A stretch of DNA of 50,561 nucleotides from Microcystis aeruginosa LEGE 91341 (GTDB lineage: Bacteria > Cyanobacteriota > Cyanobacteriia > Cyanobacteriales > Microcystaceae): the NCBI RefSeq assembly GCF_015206885.1, contig NZ_JADEXY010000010.1, positions 1 through 50,561 on the forward strand, given 5' to 3'. Under the pieces are notes generated by a model. It was given only the letters and a program-made list of their open reading frames with translations, did not search any database and was not told the origin of the DNA. Shown here in pieces: positions 17,592 through 26,648 of the stretch; the first letter of the stretch is position 1, and each line of letters opens with the position of its first letter. The position numbers and the translations under genes were made by a program.

Positions 17592-17646
17592 CCTAGACTT
17601 GCTGCCTAATTTTTCCAACAATCCGGTTAACCGCAAGCAGTCTAGG
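17592..17646. repeat. Inverted repeat between two minus-strand genes
   Basis: CCTAGACT at 17592-17599 pairs with AGTCTAGG at 17639-17646, with further partial pairing inside and a palindrome CGGTTAACCG at 17624-17633. It may be a weak terminator of the small gene at 17672-17968 or an operator ahead of the nucleotidyltransferase; no T-run follows. Confidence 0.4.
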
Positions 17647-17671
17647 CGAAAAATGGCGAGCAAAAATTTGA

Positions 17672-17968
17672 CTACTTGAGATAGTAAAAAGCGATTTCTT
17701 TGTCCTTGAGAGGGGCAAAATCGGCGGCTAACAACAGCTGATTTAATTCCTCTTGGGGGATATGTTTGGCCCCGATGCGGACAATTCGCGATCTCATCGT
17801 GTTAGAAACCCCGCTTCTTTGTCGTCCTGCTTCCAAACCCATTACCCGGTGATAAAGTTCCAATTTTGCCGGGGGAATCGGGGAACCATCAAAATCAATG
17901 CCATTAGCGATCGCCACATCAATGGCATCAGCACCCGTAGTTGTGGTTAAATTAGTTTCGGTGGACAT
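17672..17968 (-). CDS. Conserved small cyanobacterial protein of unknown function
   Basis: A 98-residue protein with no membrane segment and a mixed composition. A low-complexity Thr-rich start is followed by the well-formed block GIDFDGSPIPPAKLELY and RQRSGVSNTMRSRIVRIG. From memory it resembles a cyanobacterium-wide domain of unknown function (possibly DUF4090), but I cannot confirm it. It is divergent from the BlaI-type regulator, with 89 bases between start codons. Confidence 0.7.
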   Translation of the reverse strand: MSTETNLTTTTGADAIDVAIANGIDFDGSPIPPAKLELYHRVMGLEAGRQRSGVSNTMRSRIVRIGAKHIPQEELNQLLLAADFAPLKDKEIAFYYLK

Positions 17969-18057
17969 AAAGACAATATAAAGGATCGTTGCTATTTTAT
18001 CAGGCGATCGATATCCGCCGCTATGATCAGGAAAGTAATCTTCATTTCTGTGTAACT

Positions 18058-18477
18058 ATGGCTCAATTGCCGACCTATCAACCAAAACAGCTATCCCTAG
18101 GCCCCCTAGAAGCGGAAATTCTTAATATTGTCTGGGAATTAGAAACCGTCAGCGTTAAGGATGTCCATGATCGCATTTTAGCGGATCCAGAACGAGATCT
18201 AGCCTATACTTCTGTAACTACGGTACTGCGTCGTTTAACTAATAAAGGCTGGTTAAGTTGTTATAAACAGGGTCGGATTTTCTACTGGAAACCGATGGTT
18301 TCTAAGGAACAAGCACAGGCAATTAAAGCCTACGAACAATTACATCGTTTTTTGGCTATTGGTAATGCGGATGTGGTGGCTTCTTTTGCCGATAGTCTTG
18401 ATACTGCTAGTGTCGAACAATTAAAAGCGATCGCATCTCGTTTAGATACCCTGCGTCAACAACGGAGAGAAAGCTAA
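18058..18477 (+). CDS. BlaI/MecI/CopY-family transcriptional repressor
   Basis: A 139-residue winged-helix repressor. LGPLEAEILNIVWEL, SVKDVHDRIL and YTSVTTVLRRLTNKGWL form the HTH of the BlaI family, followed by a helical dimerisation half. An upstream in-frame start at 17989 would add 23 residues unlike the family, so the ATG at 18058 is preferred. Its stop overlaps the start of an M56 peptidase gene by one base, the arrangement of BlaI-BlaR1 pairs where sensor proteolysis releases the repressor. The regulated target may be the operon itself, including the peroxiredoxin. Confidence 0.85.
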   Translation: MAQLPTYQPKQLSLGPLEAEILNIVWELETVSVKDVHDRILADPERDLAYTSVTTVLRRLTNKGWLSCYKQGRIFYWKPMVSKEQAQAIKAYEQLHRFLAIGNADVVASFADSLDTASVEQLKAIASRLDTLRQQRRES

Positions 18478-19325
18478 TGCACGGTTCAATGTTATTACTA
18501 GCATTAACTATCGCCATTGGTTTACGTTGGTTTCTGCCTAGCTATCAGCGTCGTTGGCAGACAACGCTATTTTTCTTCCTCTTTCCTCCTTTGCTGCTGT
18601 TAATGACAGTTATATCGGTGGTTTGTATGGGCTATCGCGGGCAAATGCTAGGCTATAACTCCAGTTTAATTAGTTACTTTAGTGCCATAATTTGGCTAGT
18701 TTTTGCTCTATTTTGTCTAATCAAACTTTCCTATCAAACTTGGCAAACCCATCGGGATTTTAGCAGTTATCCCCTCAAAAAAATCACCGCTCAGAGGGCG
18801 AGAGTTTTAGCGATGGATTTTCCCTACAGTGCCAGAGTTGGCTTCTGGAAGTCGGAATTAATTGTAACCCAGGGATTATTAAATCTCTTGGATCAAGAAC
18901 ATTTACAAGCAGTTTTAGCCCACGAACAAGCTCACCAAGAATATCATGACACCTTCTGGTTTTTCTGGTTAGGTTGGCTGCGATCGATGTCTTCTTGGCT
19001 GCCCAATAGCGAGAATTTATGGTCAGAATTGGTCTTCTTGCGGGAATTACGCGCCGATAAGTACGCTTCTGGACAAGTGGATTATTTACTATTAGCTGAA
19101 TCGCTGCTTTTAGTGGCAGAAAAAGTTAATCAAGTAGCAGAAATAAATTTTTCCGATAGTTGCTGTGTCGCTCTGAGTGATAATTCCTTAAATAATCGTT
19201 TATTAGAGAGAATCGATGCTTTAGTCGAGTCAGAAAACCCCGAATTTCCCAGATTTAACTATCAAGTCTGGCTATTGCTTTCCCTCTCCCTTGCTCCTTT
19301 CTTACTCTTGCCTTTACACTCCTAA
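18477..19325 (+). CDS. BlaR1/MecR1-like M56 membrane metallopeptidase, short form
   Basis: A 282-residue integral membrane peptidase with hydrophobic segments at ~3-16, 27-48, 58-82 and 264-280. The zinc motif is AVLAHEQAHQEYHD (HExxH), with a likely third ligand in the ELRADKYASG segment. BlaR1/MecR1 proteins of about 590 residues have an extracellular penicillin-binding sensor; this one lacks it entirely, so its signal cannot be a beta-lactam bound in that way. It overlaps the BlaI-type gene by one base and is followed by the peroxiredoxin after two bases. Confidence 0.82.
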   Translation: MHGSMLLLALTIAIGLRWFLPSYQRRWQTTLFFFLFPPLLLLMTVISVVCMGYRGQMLGYNSSLISYFSAIIWLVFALFCLIKLSYQTWQTHRDFSSYPLKKITAQRARVLAMDFPYSARVGFWKSELIVTQGLLNLLDQEHLQAVLAHEQAHQEYHDTFWFFWLGWLRSMSSWLPNSENLWSELVFLRELRADKYASGQVDYLLLAESLLLVAEKVNQVAEINFSDSCCVALSDNSLNNRLLERIDALVESENPEFPRFNYQVWLLLSLSLAPFLLLPLHS

Positions 19326-19327
19326 AA

Positions 19328-19795
19328 ATGACCCTAGAAGTTGGACAAAAAGCCCCGGAATTTGCCACCCCCAACCAAAGAGGGGAAATTAGCAAATTAG
19401 CAGATTTTGCCGGTCAATGGTTGGTATTATATTTTTATCCCAAAGATAACACTCCGGGCTGCACCACAGAAGCGATCGATTTTACCGCTTTGTCACCGCA
19501 ATTTCAGCAATTAAACGCGGTAATTCTAGGAGTTAGTCCCGATTCAGCCAAGTCCCACTGTCGTTTTATTGAAAAACACAATTTAACTATTCAATTATTG
19601 AGCGATACCGAACATCAACTGGCGGAAATTTATCAAGTCTGGGGATTAAAAAAATTTATGGGTAAGGAATATATGGGAATTAAACGCTCCACTTTCCTGA
19701 TCGACCCCCAGGGAAATATTGCCTATATTTGGTCAAATGTCAAGGTAAAAGCCCATGCAGAAGCGGTTTTGAAAAAACTTGAGGAATTACAGTAG
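19328..19795 (+). CDS. Peroxiredoxin of the BCP/PrxQ type
   Basis: A 155-residue thiol peroxidase reducing hydrogen and organic peroxides. Peroxidatic Cys45 sits in FYPKDNTPGCTTEA. The usual resolving Cys five residues on is replaced by Ile, but Cys78 (SAKSHCRF) could serve as the alternative resolving Cys in helix alpha3. It begins two bases after the M56 gene, so it is probably co-transcribed with the BlaI/M56 pair, hinting at redox or envelope-stress control. Confidence 0.9.
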   Translation: MTLEVGQKAPEFATPNQRGEISKLADFAGQWLVLYFYPKDNTPGCTTEAIDFTALSPQFQQLNAVILGVSPDSAKSHCRFIEKHNLTIQLLSDTEHQLAEIYQVWGLKKFMGKEYMGIKRSTFLIDPQGNIAYIWSNVKVKAHAEAVLKKLEELQ

Positions 19796-19951
19796 CAAGC
19801 CCTCAGTACCCAATATTTACGGGTATGCAATCGCGCTCTTTCGTGTTAGACTAGAAAAGTTGTCAAAAATCGCACATCTAGGCGATCGGGTGTTTCTAGA
19901 AATCTAGAAATCCAGCCCTAGATGGAGGATAAACCCGAAAAGGAGAAAAAT

Positions 19952-20749
19952 ATGCCCGTTGTCTCTCTCGCAGAATTGCTAGAGTCTGGGGTCCACTTCG
20001 GCCATCAAACGCGCCGTTGGAACCCGAAAATGTCTCAGTACATCTACACTGCCCGGAATGGGGTTCATATCATTGATTTGGTGCAAACTGCCCAATTAAT
20101 CGAAGAAGCTTACGAATTTGTCCGAGGAGAAGCCGATCGCGGTAAACGCTTTTTATTCATCGGTACGAAGCGGCAAGCAGCAGGAATCATTAAACAGGAA
20201 GCCTTACGCAGCGGCAGCCACTTTGTTAACCAACGCTGGTTAGGGGGAATGTTAACCAACTGGGAAACCATTCGCGGCCGGGTAGAAAGACTCAAAGAAT
20301 TAGAAGAATTAGAAAATAGCGGCGCCCTCGATAAACGACCGAAAAAAGAAGCATCGGTACTGCGTCGGGAATTAGGCAAACTGGAAAAATACCTCGGTGG
20401 CATTAAAACCATGCGCCGGCTGCCGGATTTGGTCATCGTAGTGGATCAGCGTCGGGAATACAACGCTATCCAAGAATGTCAAAAATTGGGCATTCCCATC
20501 ATCTCCCTCTTGGATACTAACTGCGATCCTGACCTAGTAGATGTGCCAATTCCCGCCAACGATGACGCAATTCGCTCAGTTAAACTAATTTTAGGCAAAA
20601 TTAGCGATGCGATCATCGAAGGTCGTCGCGGTGGTCAAGCAGCGGTGGAAGAATACGAGGAAGACTACGATAATGAAACCGAGTACGAGGAAGAAGGTGA
20701 TTATTCCCAATACGCCGCCGAATTTGCCAGTGGAGACGACGATAACTAG
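19952..20749 (+). CDS. rpsB: 30S ribosomal protein S2
   Basis: A 265-residue S2 protein, beginning [27 protein letters not shown]. An in-frame ATG at 19922 would add 10 residues unlike the family, whereas AAGGAG lies just before 19952, so the latter is taken. It has an acidic C-terminal extension of about 35 residues ([19 protein letters not shown]). It forms the usual rpsB-tsf pair. Confidence 0.96.
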   Translation: MPVVSLAELLESGVHFGHQTRRWNPKMSQYIYTARNGVHIIDLVQTAQLIEEAYEFVRGEADRGKRFLFIGTKRQAAGIIKQEALRSGSHFVNQRWLGGMLTNWETIRGRVERLKELEELENSGALDKRPKKEASVLRRELGKLEKYLGGIKTMRRLPDLVIVVDQRREYNAIQECQKLGIPIISLLDTNCDPDLVDVPIPANDDAIRSVKLILGKISDAIIEGRRGGQAAVEEYEEDYDNETEYEEEGDYSQYAAEFASGDDDN

Positions 20750-20773
20750 GGAAAATTAGCTATTGATTGCCGC

Positions 20774-20802
20774 TAGGTTCGGGGGGAAACTTTCCGGACC
20801 TA
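20774..20802 (+). other. Hairpin between rpsB and tsf
   Basis: TAGGTTCGG pairs with CCGGACCTA (one G-U), with an inner GGAAA/TTTCC helix. No T-run follows. A processing or attenuation structure is possible, given that S2 autoregulates this operon in other bacteria, though with a leader site upstream of rpsB. Confidence 0.45.
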
Positions 20803-20865
20803 TCGATCGGCAAAACCTGCCCCTCTCGTGGCATGATCAACTATAAGCAGTAGGTTAGGAATTTT

Positions 20866-21621
20866 ATGGCGGAAATTACAGCACAACAGGTTAAAGAACT
20901 TAGGGAAAAGACCGGCGCTGGCATGATGGATTGCAAGAAGGCGCTGACGGAAAACGCGGGGGATATAACTAAAGCGATCGAATGGTTGCGTCAAAAAGGG
21001 ATTACTTCCGCCGAGAAAAAAGCCAGTCGGGTAGCGGCAGAAGGGATGATCGGCAGTTACATCCACACCGGCAGTCGCATCGGTGTTTTAGTAGAAGTGA
21101 ACTGCGAAACCGATTTTGTTGCCCGTCGCGAGGAGTTCAAAAAATTGGTTAATGACGTGGCGATGCAGATTGCCGCTTGTCCTAACGTCGAATATGTGAA
21201 AGTGGCCGATATTCCCGCCGAAATCTCCGCCAAAGAAAAAGAAATTGAGATGGGACGGGACGATTTAGCCAATAAACCCGATAATATCAAAGAAAAAATC
21301 GTAGCTGGCCGCATTGAAAAACGTTTGAAAGAACTTTCTCTGCTCGATCAACCCTTTATCCGCGATCAGAACATTAGTATTGAGGAGTTGATCAAACAAG
21401 CGATCGCCGCTTTAGGAGAAAATATTCAGGTGCGTCGTTTCCAACGCTTTGTACTAGGTGAAGGGATCGAGAAAGAAGAAACGGATTTCGCCGCCGAAGT
21501 AGCCGCCCAAATGGGACAAAAACCCCCGGAAACCGTGGCAGCAGCCCCGCAAGTGGAGGAAAAAGCCCCGGAACCGGCAGCGAAGGATAATCCGCCCGCT
21601 AAAGGCAAAAAGAAAAAGTAA
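20866..21621 (+). CDS. tsf: Elongation factor Ts
   Basis: A 251-residue guanine-nucleotide exchange factor for EF-Tu. The N-terminal [19 protein letters not shown] is the UBA-like EF-Tu-binding signature, and the core [16 protein letters not shown] follows. The C-terminal ~30 residues are an Ala/Pro/Lys-rich tail ([18 protein letters not shown]), common in cyanobacteria. It follows rpsB after 116 bases. Confidence 0.96.
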   Translation: MAEITAQQVKELREKTGAGMMDCKKALTENAGDITKAIEWLRQKGITSAEKKASRVAAEGMIGSYIHTGSRIGVLVEVNCETDFVARREEFKKLVNDVAMQIAACPNVEYVKVADIPAEISAKEKEIEMGRDDLANKPDNIKEKIVAGRIEKRLKELSLLDQPFIRDQNISIEELIKQAIAALGENIQVRRFQRFVLGEGIEKEETDFAAEVAAQMGQKPPETVAAAPQVEEKAPEPAAKDNPPAKGKKKK

Positions 21622-21644
21622 GTTAAATTAAGAGCAATCTGGTG

Positions 21645-21668
21645 GGGTGCGAGTTTCGTACCCTTTTT
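21645..21668 (+). terminator. Intrinsic terminator after tsf
   Basis: GGGTGCGA pairs with TCGTACCC (one G-U) over a three-base loop, directly followed by TTTTT. Confidence 0.75.
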
Positions 21669-21857
21669 GTCTTCAGGGGAGTGGGGTTACTTGATCAGTA
21701 AACAGTGAAAAGAAAAAAGAAATTGGCAACCAAAGCAGATTCCTTTATTGGATTGTTTGGGAACAAAAGCCCATTCTTTAGCTACTTATTAAAAACTTTG
21801 TAAATAAGATTATCTTATTTGTACTCGTGGTCCCTAGAGGTTGTCGAACGGAAAAAA

Positions 21858-23765
21858 ATGCAGATTCAGGACAAAATCACCGAAATAGCCGCTAAAACAG
21901 CGAAAGTGATCGAACTTTCCCAAAATTATTTACTTTCTACCCAATACCCTGACGGTTACTGGTGGGCAGAATTAGAATCTAATGTCACCATCACCTCAGA
22001 AGCAATTTTACTGCACAAAATCTGGAAAACTGACAAAAATCGCCCCCTAGACAAAGCAGCCACCTATCTGCGTCAGCAACAGTGTCCTAACGGCGCTTGG
22101 GAGTTATTTTATGGGGATGGTGGCGATCTTAGCACCACTGTGGAAGCCTACATGGGGCTGCGACTATTGGGAATTCCCGTTAATGATCCTGCTTTAGAAA
22201 AAGCCAGAGAATTTATCTTAGCTAAAGGTGGCATCAGTAAAACCCGCATTTTCACCAAAATGCACCTCGCTTTGATTGGTTGTTATGATTGGCTGGGGGT
22301 TCCCTCTATCCCCGCTTGGATCATGCTACTGCCGGAAAATTTCCCTTTTACTATCTATGAAATGTCTAGTTGGGCACGGGGAAGTACAGTTCCTTTATTA
22401 ATTGTTTTCGACAAAAAACCCGTGTATAAAATGGGTTTTAATCTCGATGAACTCTATACAGAAGGGGTGAATAATGTCAAGTATGAGTTACCAAAAAATA
22501 ACAATTGGTCAGATGTTTTTCTTTGGTTAGATGGACTGTTTAAATGGGCAGAAAAAACTAATTTAGTTCCCTTCCGTCAAGAAAGTCTGCAAGCGGCGGA
22601 AAAATGGGTGATTGAACGACAGGAAGACACAGGGGATTGGGGGGGAATCATCCCGGCGATGTTAAATTCTCTGTTAGCTTTAAAAGCCCTAGGTTATGAT
22701 GTTGACGATCCGATTGTTGCCCGGGGTTTAAAAGCGGTGGATAATTTTGCCATTGAGACGGATAATACCTATTGTGTACAGCCCTGTGTGTCGCCGGTTT
22801 GGGATACGGCTTGGGTAATTCGATCGCTAATTGAATCCGGGCTAAATCCTGCTCATCCAGCTATGATTAAAGCGGGACAATGGTTAATCGATCAACAAAT
22901 TCTTGATTATGGCGATTGGGCGATTAAAAATAAAATCGGAACCCCCGGCGGTTGGGCTTTTGAATTTGACAATTGCTGGTATCCTGATTTAGACGATTCG
23001 GCAGTGGTGGTGATGGCTTTAGAGTTAATTAAAATGCCCGAAGAAAGTATTAAAAAAGCTGTGATGAAACGGGCAGTTAATTGGATGGCGACTATGCAGT
23101 GTAAAGCTGGTGGTTGGGGGGCTTTTGACATCGATAACGATCAAAACTGGCTTAATTCTTTGCCCTATGCCGATCTAAAAGCAATGATCGATCCTAATAC
23201 GGCTGATGTGACTGCCAGAGTTCTAGAAATGTTAGGCACTTGTGATGTTAACATGGAAGAAAATCGAGTTAAAAAAGCTTTGGATTATCTGGAAAAAGAA
23301 CAGGAAGCTGATGGTAGTTGGTTTGGTCGTTGGGGTGTAAATTATATTTATGGAACCAGTGGGGCGTTATCTGCTTTGGCTTTTCTGGAACCGAATAAAT
23401 ATCATCATCAATTGCAAAAAGGAGCCAATTGGTTAAGCAGTTGTCAAAATGTTGATGGTGGTTGGGGTGAAACCTGTTTTAGTTACAATAACCCTAAATT
23501 TAAAGGACAGGGAAATAGTACCGCTTCCCAAACTGCTTGGGCATTAATCGGTTTATTAGCCGTCGGGAAAGTCACCGGCAATTATCAGCGAGAAGTAATT
23601 GAAAAGGGTGTTAACTATCTTCTTGTTACCCAAAAAGAAAATGGTACATGGGATGAAGATTACTTCACTGGTACAGGTTTTCCCTGTCATTTTTACCTGA
23701 AATATCACTTCTATCAGCAGTATTTCCCTCTACTGGCTTTGGGGCGTTATCAGGCTTTAATTTAG
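21858..23765 (+). CDS. shc: Squalene-hopene cyclase
   Basis: A 635-residue terpene cyclase converting squalene to hopene and diplopterol for membrane hopanoids. The catalytic acid motif DLDD is at 377-380 (YPDLDDSAVV), close to position 374-377 of the Alicyclobacillus enzyme. Repeated QW motifs occur (QCPNGAW, QEDTGDWGG, QCKAGGWGAFD, QEADGSWFGRWG, QNVDGGWGE, QKENGTWDE). The start at 21858 is preferred; an in-frame TTG at 21819 would add 13 uncharacteristic residues. It stands alone with its own terminator. Confidence 0.95.
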   Translation: MQIQDKITEIAAKTAKVIELSQNYLLSTQYPDGYWWAELESNVTITSEAILLHKIWKTDKNRPLDKAATYLRQQQCPNGAWELFYGDGGDLSTTVEAYMGLRLLGIPVNDPALEKAREFILAKGGISKTRIFTKMHLALIGCYDWLGVPSIPAWIMLLPENFPFTIYEMSSWARGSTVPLLIVFDKKPVYKMGFNLDELYTEGVNNVKYELPKNNNWSDVFLWLDGLFKWAEKTNLVPFRQESLQAAEKWVIERQEDTGDWGGIIPAMLNSLLALKALGYDVDDPIVARGLKAVDNFAIETDNTYCVQPCVSPVWDTAWVIRSLIESGLNPAHPAMIKAGQWLIDQQILDYGDWAIKNKIGTPGGWAFEFDNCWYPDLDDSAVVVMALELIKMPEESIKKAVMKRAVNWMATMQCKAGGWGAFDIDNDQNWLNSLPYADLKAMIDPNTADVTARVLEMLGTCDVNMEENRVKKALDYLEKEQEADGSWFGRWGVNYIYGTSGALSALAFLEPNKYHHQLQKGANWLSSCQNVDGGWGETCFSYNNPKFKGQGNSTASQTAWALIGLLAVGKVTGNYQREVIEKGVNYLLVTQKENGTWDEDYFTGTGFPCHFYLKYHFYQQYFPLLALGRYQALI

Positions 23766-23777
23766 TCCGTTAACCTA

Positions 23778-23821
23778 TGCGTTAGGACAGGAAATAAGCC
23801 TAACTGTCTAACGCATTTTTT
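23778..23821 (+). terminator. Intrinsic terminator after squalene-hopene cyclase
   Basis: TGCGTTAGGACAG (23778-23790) pairs with CTGTCTAACGCA (23804-23815) with one bulge, followed by TTTTTT. It lies between this gene and the convergent HigA-like gene. Confidence 0.9.
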
Positions 23822-23825
23822 GTAA

Positions 23826-24221
23826 CTAACTAGGAAAAAATAAATCAGGAGATATATTTAAAAAATTGGCTAATTTTTGAATATAGATAGGAGTTAACTC
23901 TTGTTGCCCATCAAAAATATCATCCAGGGTTGACTTGCTTTCAAAAATAGATAGCAAATCTTGCTTTTGTAGGTTTCTTTCCTCTAATATAAATTTTAAC
24001 AATTCAATTCCATAAATATCAGGTATTGGCTCTTGATTTTCCTCATACTCATAAATTAAAGACCCTAAAACATTTAGATATTCTCTTTCTTCTACCGTTA
24101 ATTGGGGTTTGTCTAAAAGGCGATTAATAACCTCCTGCATCATTTCTAAGTCTTCCTCATTGTGAATAGGACGAGGAGGGTATTGCTTTAATAATTCTAA
24201 GTATTTATCAGTGGCAAACAT
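23826..24221 (-). CDS. HigA-like HTH antitoxin or regulator without visible toxin
   Basis: A 131-residue protein. The N-terminal ~65 residues are charged and helical (PRPIHNEEDLEMMQEVINRLLD), and a HigA-type HTH spans ~77-129 (GIELLKFILEERNLQKQDLLSIF then STLDDIFDGQQELTP). This layout is that of HigA antitoxins in cyanobacteria, normally preceded by a higB mRNA interferase gene. The 118 bases upstream (to 24340) are too short for a toxin gene and none overlaps, so the gene is an orphan here. It may have lost its toxin or act as a plain regulator. Confidence 0.72.
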   Translation of the reverse strand: MFATDKYLELLKQYPPRPIHNEEDLEMMQEVINRLLDKPQLTVEEREYLNVLGSLIYEYEENQEPIPDIYGIELLKFILEERNLQKQDLLSIFESKSTLDDIFDGQQELTPIYIQKLANFLNISPDLFFPS

Positions 24222-24339
24222 AATTTAATAATATCTATGCTCGATCGACTATTGCCTTTAGATACCTCACACCTTAATAATTAAGTATAGAATAGCCAAG
24301 TCTCCAAACTACCGCTTAACTAAAACTTCTATTATCCCG

Positions 24340-25335
24340 ATGAGAAACCTCTATTTTCTCTTGCCCGGTACTACTTCTCCCTTTGGTGGGGGTGGACTGT
24401 GGGCAGAAATGAAAACTGTCAATTTGGCTAGTCAAATTTGTAGCACCCAGATTGTGACTTATCGTCAAAAAGAGTTAAATTATCCTTTTTTAGAGGATAT
24501 AATCCCGAAAATAAGCTCCGATGACAGTATTTTTGTGGTTAGCTGGGGTTTTGATGTTCCTAAATTGGTGACAAGATTGCGATCGCATAATATCATTTAT
24601 CATGCCCATAGTACAGGTTACGGCTTCCGTTTACCCCCTGGAATACCAATTATCACCGTTAGCCGCCATACTATGGGTTATTGGGGAGAAAAAGCTGCTA
24701 ATGCTTTGATTTACTATCTTCCTAATCAAATTGGCTCAGAATTTCTCAATTTAGGCTTAGAAAGGGATATCGATGTCCTAGTACAGGGGCGCAAATCCTC
24801 AAAATATCTTCTCAATCGTCTAGTTCCCGCCCTCCGTCCCCACTGTCGCGTTAAGGTTTTAGATAGCTATGTGGAGGATTTAGTGGGATTATTCAATCGC
24901 AGTCGGGTTTATCTCTACGATTCGGCTGAATATTGGGCTGTAAACGGTTTAACGGAGGGTTTTGGCTTACCGCCCCTGGAAGCTTTAGCCTGTGGTTGTA
25001 CGGTATTTTCTAGCGTTAATAGCGCCCTAGCCGATTATCTCGATCCCGGTTTCAATTGTCAAAAAATCGGGGCTTATTCCACTCAATACGATCTAGAACG
25101 TATTCTTAATTATGCCCGTAATTTTCCCGTTAATTCTTTACCGGCTAATTTTATCGATGATTATCATCCCGAAAAATTGCTACCACGTTTTGAAACAATT
25201 TTAAGAGAAATTAATGATTTCTTTGATATTAAAAAACGCTATCCGGCTGATATAGAAGGTTTAGAACCCCTGCGACTTAAAAAATTATGGATGCAGAGTT
25301 CTCTGGCTAAACTTAAGAAAAAACTGTTTAAGTAG
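24340..25335 (+). CDS. Glycosyltransferase, family 1-like (GT-B)
   Basis: A 331-residue predicted glycosyltransferase. The start FLLPGTTSPFGGGGLWAEMKT is a GT-B glycine loop, and the C-terminal TEGFGLPPLEALACGC is the family 1/4 E-x7-E nucleotide-sugar-binding motif. The donor and acceptor cannot be told. It is followed by a GT8-like gene after 246 bases on the same strand, so the two may act on the same glycan. Confidence 0.8.
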   Translation: MRNLYFLLPGTTSPFGGGGLWAEMKTVNLASQICSTQIVTYRQKELNYPFLEDIIPKISSDDSIFVVSWGFDVPKLVTRLRSHNIIYHAHSTGYGFRLPPGIPIITVSRHTMGYWGEKAANALIYYLPNQIGSEFLNLGLERDIDVLVQGRKSSKYLLNRLVPALRPHCRVKVLDSYVEDLVGLFNRSRVYLYDSAEYWAVNGLTEGFGLPPLEALACGCTVFSSVNSALADYLDPGFNCQKIGAYSTQYDLERILNYARNFPVNSLPANFIDDYHPEKLLPRFETILREINDFFDIKKRYPADIEGLEPLRLKKLWMQSSLAKLKKKLFK

Positions 25336-25419
25336 CAGTGAGCTTTCCTTAATTATTCGCCAATTCAAAAATCAAACGCACCAACTTTAAGAGTTGACAG
25401 AGAAAGACTGATCAGCTAT

Positions 25420-25445
25420 TCAGTTATCAGTTATCAGTGAACAGG
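25420..25445. repeat. Short GTTATCA heptamer repeat
   Basis: Tandem CAGTTATCAGTTATCAGT units in the spacer between the two glycosyltransferase genes. The remainder of 25336-25581 holds no supported gene. Confidence 0.65.
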
Positions 25446-25581
25446 GATATCGGGAGAAAAAAGCGTTCGACAAAAGCTCACGCCGAAGTCTGATGGCTGA
25501 CTCCCCAAAAGGAAAACTTTCTACTTCACCATTAAGATAACTGCTATATAATTATTTCTAACTCTTACCCCTAGGATATTT

Positions 25582-26487
25582 ATGAAGCGAGGAATTTACA
25601 TTACCGCTAACGATCGAGTTATCGAGCAGACGATCGCATTAATGAATAGTATTCGTTTGTACGATCCCGATTCTCCCGTCATCTTGATTCCCTACGACAA
25701 TAATTATCAAAAAATTGCCGATTTATTAGCAGAAAAATATGGCGTTATTCTCTATCCCGATCTGCAATTAGTGGAAAAATTAGCACAAAAAATCTATGAT
25801 ATTTTTGGAGAAAAATTCTTTGCTCGTCCCAATCAATTTCGCAAGCAGGTGTGTTGGTTTGGAGAATTAGATCAATTTCTTTATATCGATACCGATATCG
25901 TAGTTTTTGAAAAAATAATAGATAATCTAAATTTCCTCGATACCTACGATTTTCTCTGCTGTGATTACCAACACAAAAAAGGGATTACTGATGTTTTTGA
26001 TCCGATTGTTTTAGAACAGGGAATCTTCACAGAAAATGATCTAACCGGGATGTTTAACGGTGGTTTTTGGGCTAGTAAAAAGAATCTATTCTCAGAACAG
26101 GAATTATATGGTGCTTTTCAAGAATGTGCTGCTCATCCAGAATATTTTGATTTTTCTCAAAAAACCTCCGATCAACCGATTATTAATTATACCATTCTCA
26201 AACGAGTTCCCAATCGATTTAATATTGTCCGCGCCCCGGGTTGTCAAGCGGGAAATTGGGGGGGAAGTTCTCATTTTCAACGTCAGGGGAATATCTTAAT
26301 CGATCCGAGATTAAATCAGCCCTTAAAATATTTACATTGGGCAGGAATTCGCATCGAACCGGGATGTCCTTACTGGGATATCTGGAAATATTATCGTTAT
26401 CTAGATGATCCTAATCCCCCCGCAGATCCGCCAGCAAGTAAACCAAAAAATCCGTTTCAGAGATTATTAGATAAAATCAAATTATAG
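25582..26487 (+). CDS. GT8-like glycosyltransferase-fold protein
   Basis: A 301-residue protein with a GT-A layout. An N-terminal nucleotide-binding fold (GIYITANDRVIEQTIALMNSI) is followed by the metal-binding DxD motif at D103-D105 (YIDTDIVVF). A later NGGFWASKKNLFSEQELYG stretch, split at residues ~158-175, and HWAGIRIEPGCPYWDIW are typical of GT8-like cyanobacterial proteins. I recall similar proteins only under locus-style family names. Acceptor unknown; probably works with the preceding glycosyltransferase. Confidence 0.75.
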   Translation: MKRGIYITANDRVIEQTIALMNSIRLYDPDSPVILIPYDNNYQKIADLLAEKYGVILYPDLQLVEKLAQKIYDIFGEKFFARPNQFRKQVCWFGELDQFLYIDTDIVVFEKIIDNLNFLDTYDFLCCDYQHKKGITDVFDPIVLEQGIFTENDLTGMFNGGFWASKKNLFSEQELYGAFQECAAHPEYFDFSQKTSDQPIINYTILKRVPNRFNIVRAPGCQAGNWGGSSHFQRQGNILIDPRLNQPLKYLHWAGIRIEPGCPYWDIWKYYRYLDDPNPPADPPASKPKNPFQRLLDKIKL

Positions 26488-26560
26488 GTTTTATTTTTGG
26501 TGCATCTCCTATTTGTGACTTTCTCTCACTTAATGGTGAACAGCAGCAGTTATTAAAAGA

Positions 26561-26579
26561 GGGCGAATTGTATTCGCCC
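26561..26579. repeat. Short palindrome GGGCGAA/TTCGCCC
   Basis: GGGCGAA (26561-26567) and TTCGCCC (26573-26579) flank a five-base loop; followed by CTACAATAATATT. A sequence of this form is widely scattered in cyanobacterial intergenic DNA. It may stop transcription of the GT8-like gene. Confidence 0.6.
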
Positions 26580-26648
26580 CTACAATAATATTATTTCCTG
26601 AGATAAGGTGAAAGGGAAGAAGTGTTTTTTTCAAACCTATAGCTTAAT

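Noticed and set aside
17486-17671. Possible tRNA in the stem-rich spacer
   Set aside because: The inverted repeat does not give a cloverleaf, anticodon arm or T-loop GTTC.
18477-19325. Beta-lactam resistance sensor
   Set aside because: The protein has only the M56 membrane peptidase part and no penicillin-binding domain.
22698-22709. DVDD at residues 281-284 of squalene-hopene cyclase as the catalytic motif
   Set aside because: The context is not that of the active site; DLDD at 377-380 fits the position and surrounding sequence of the known motif.
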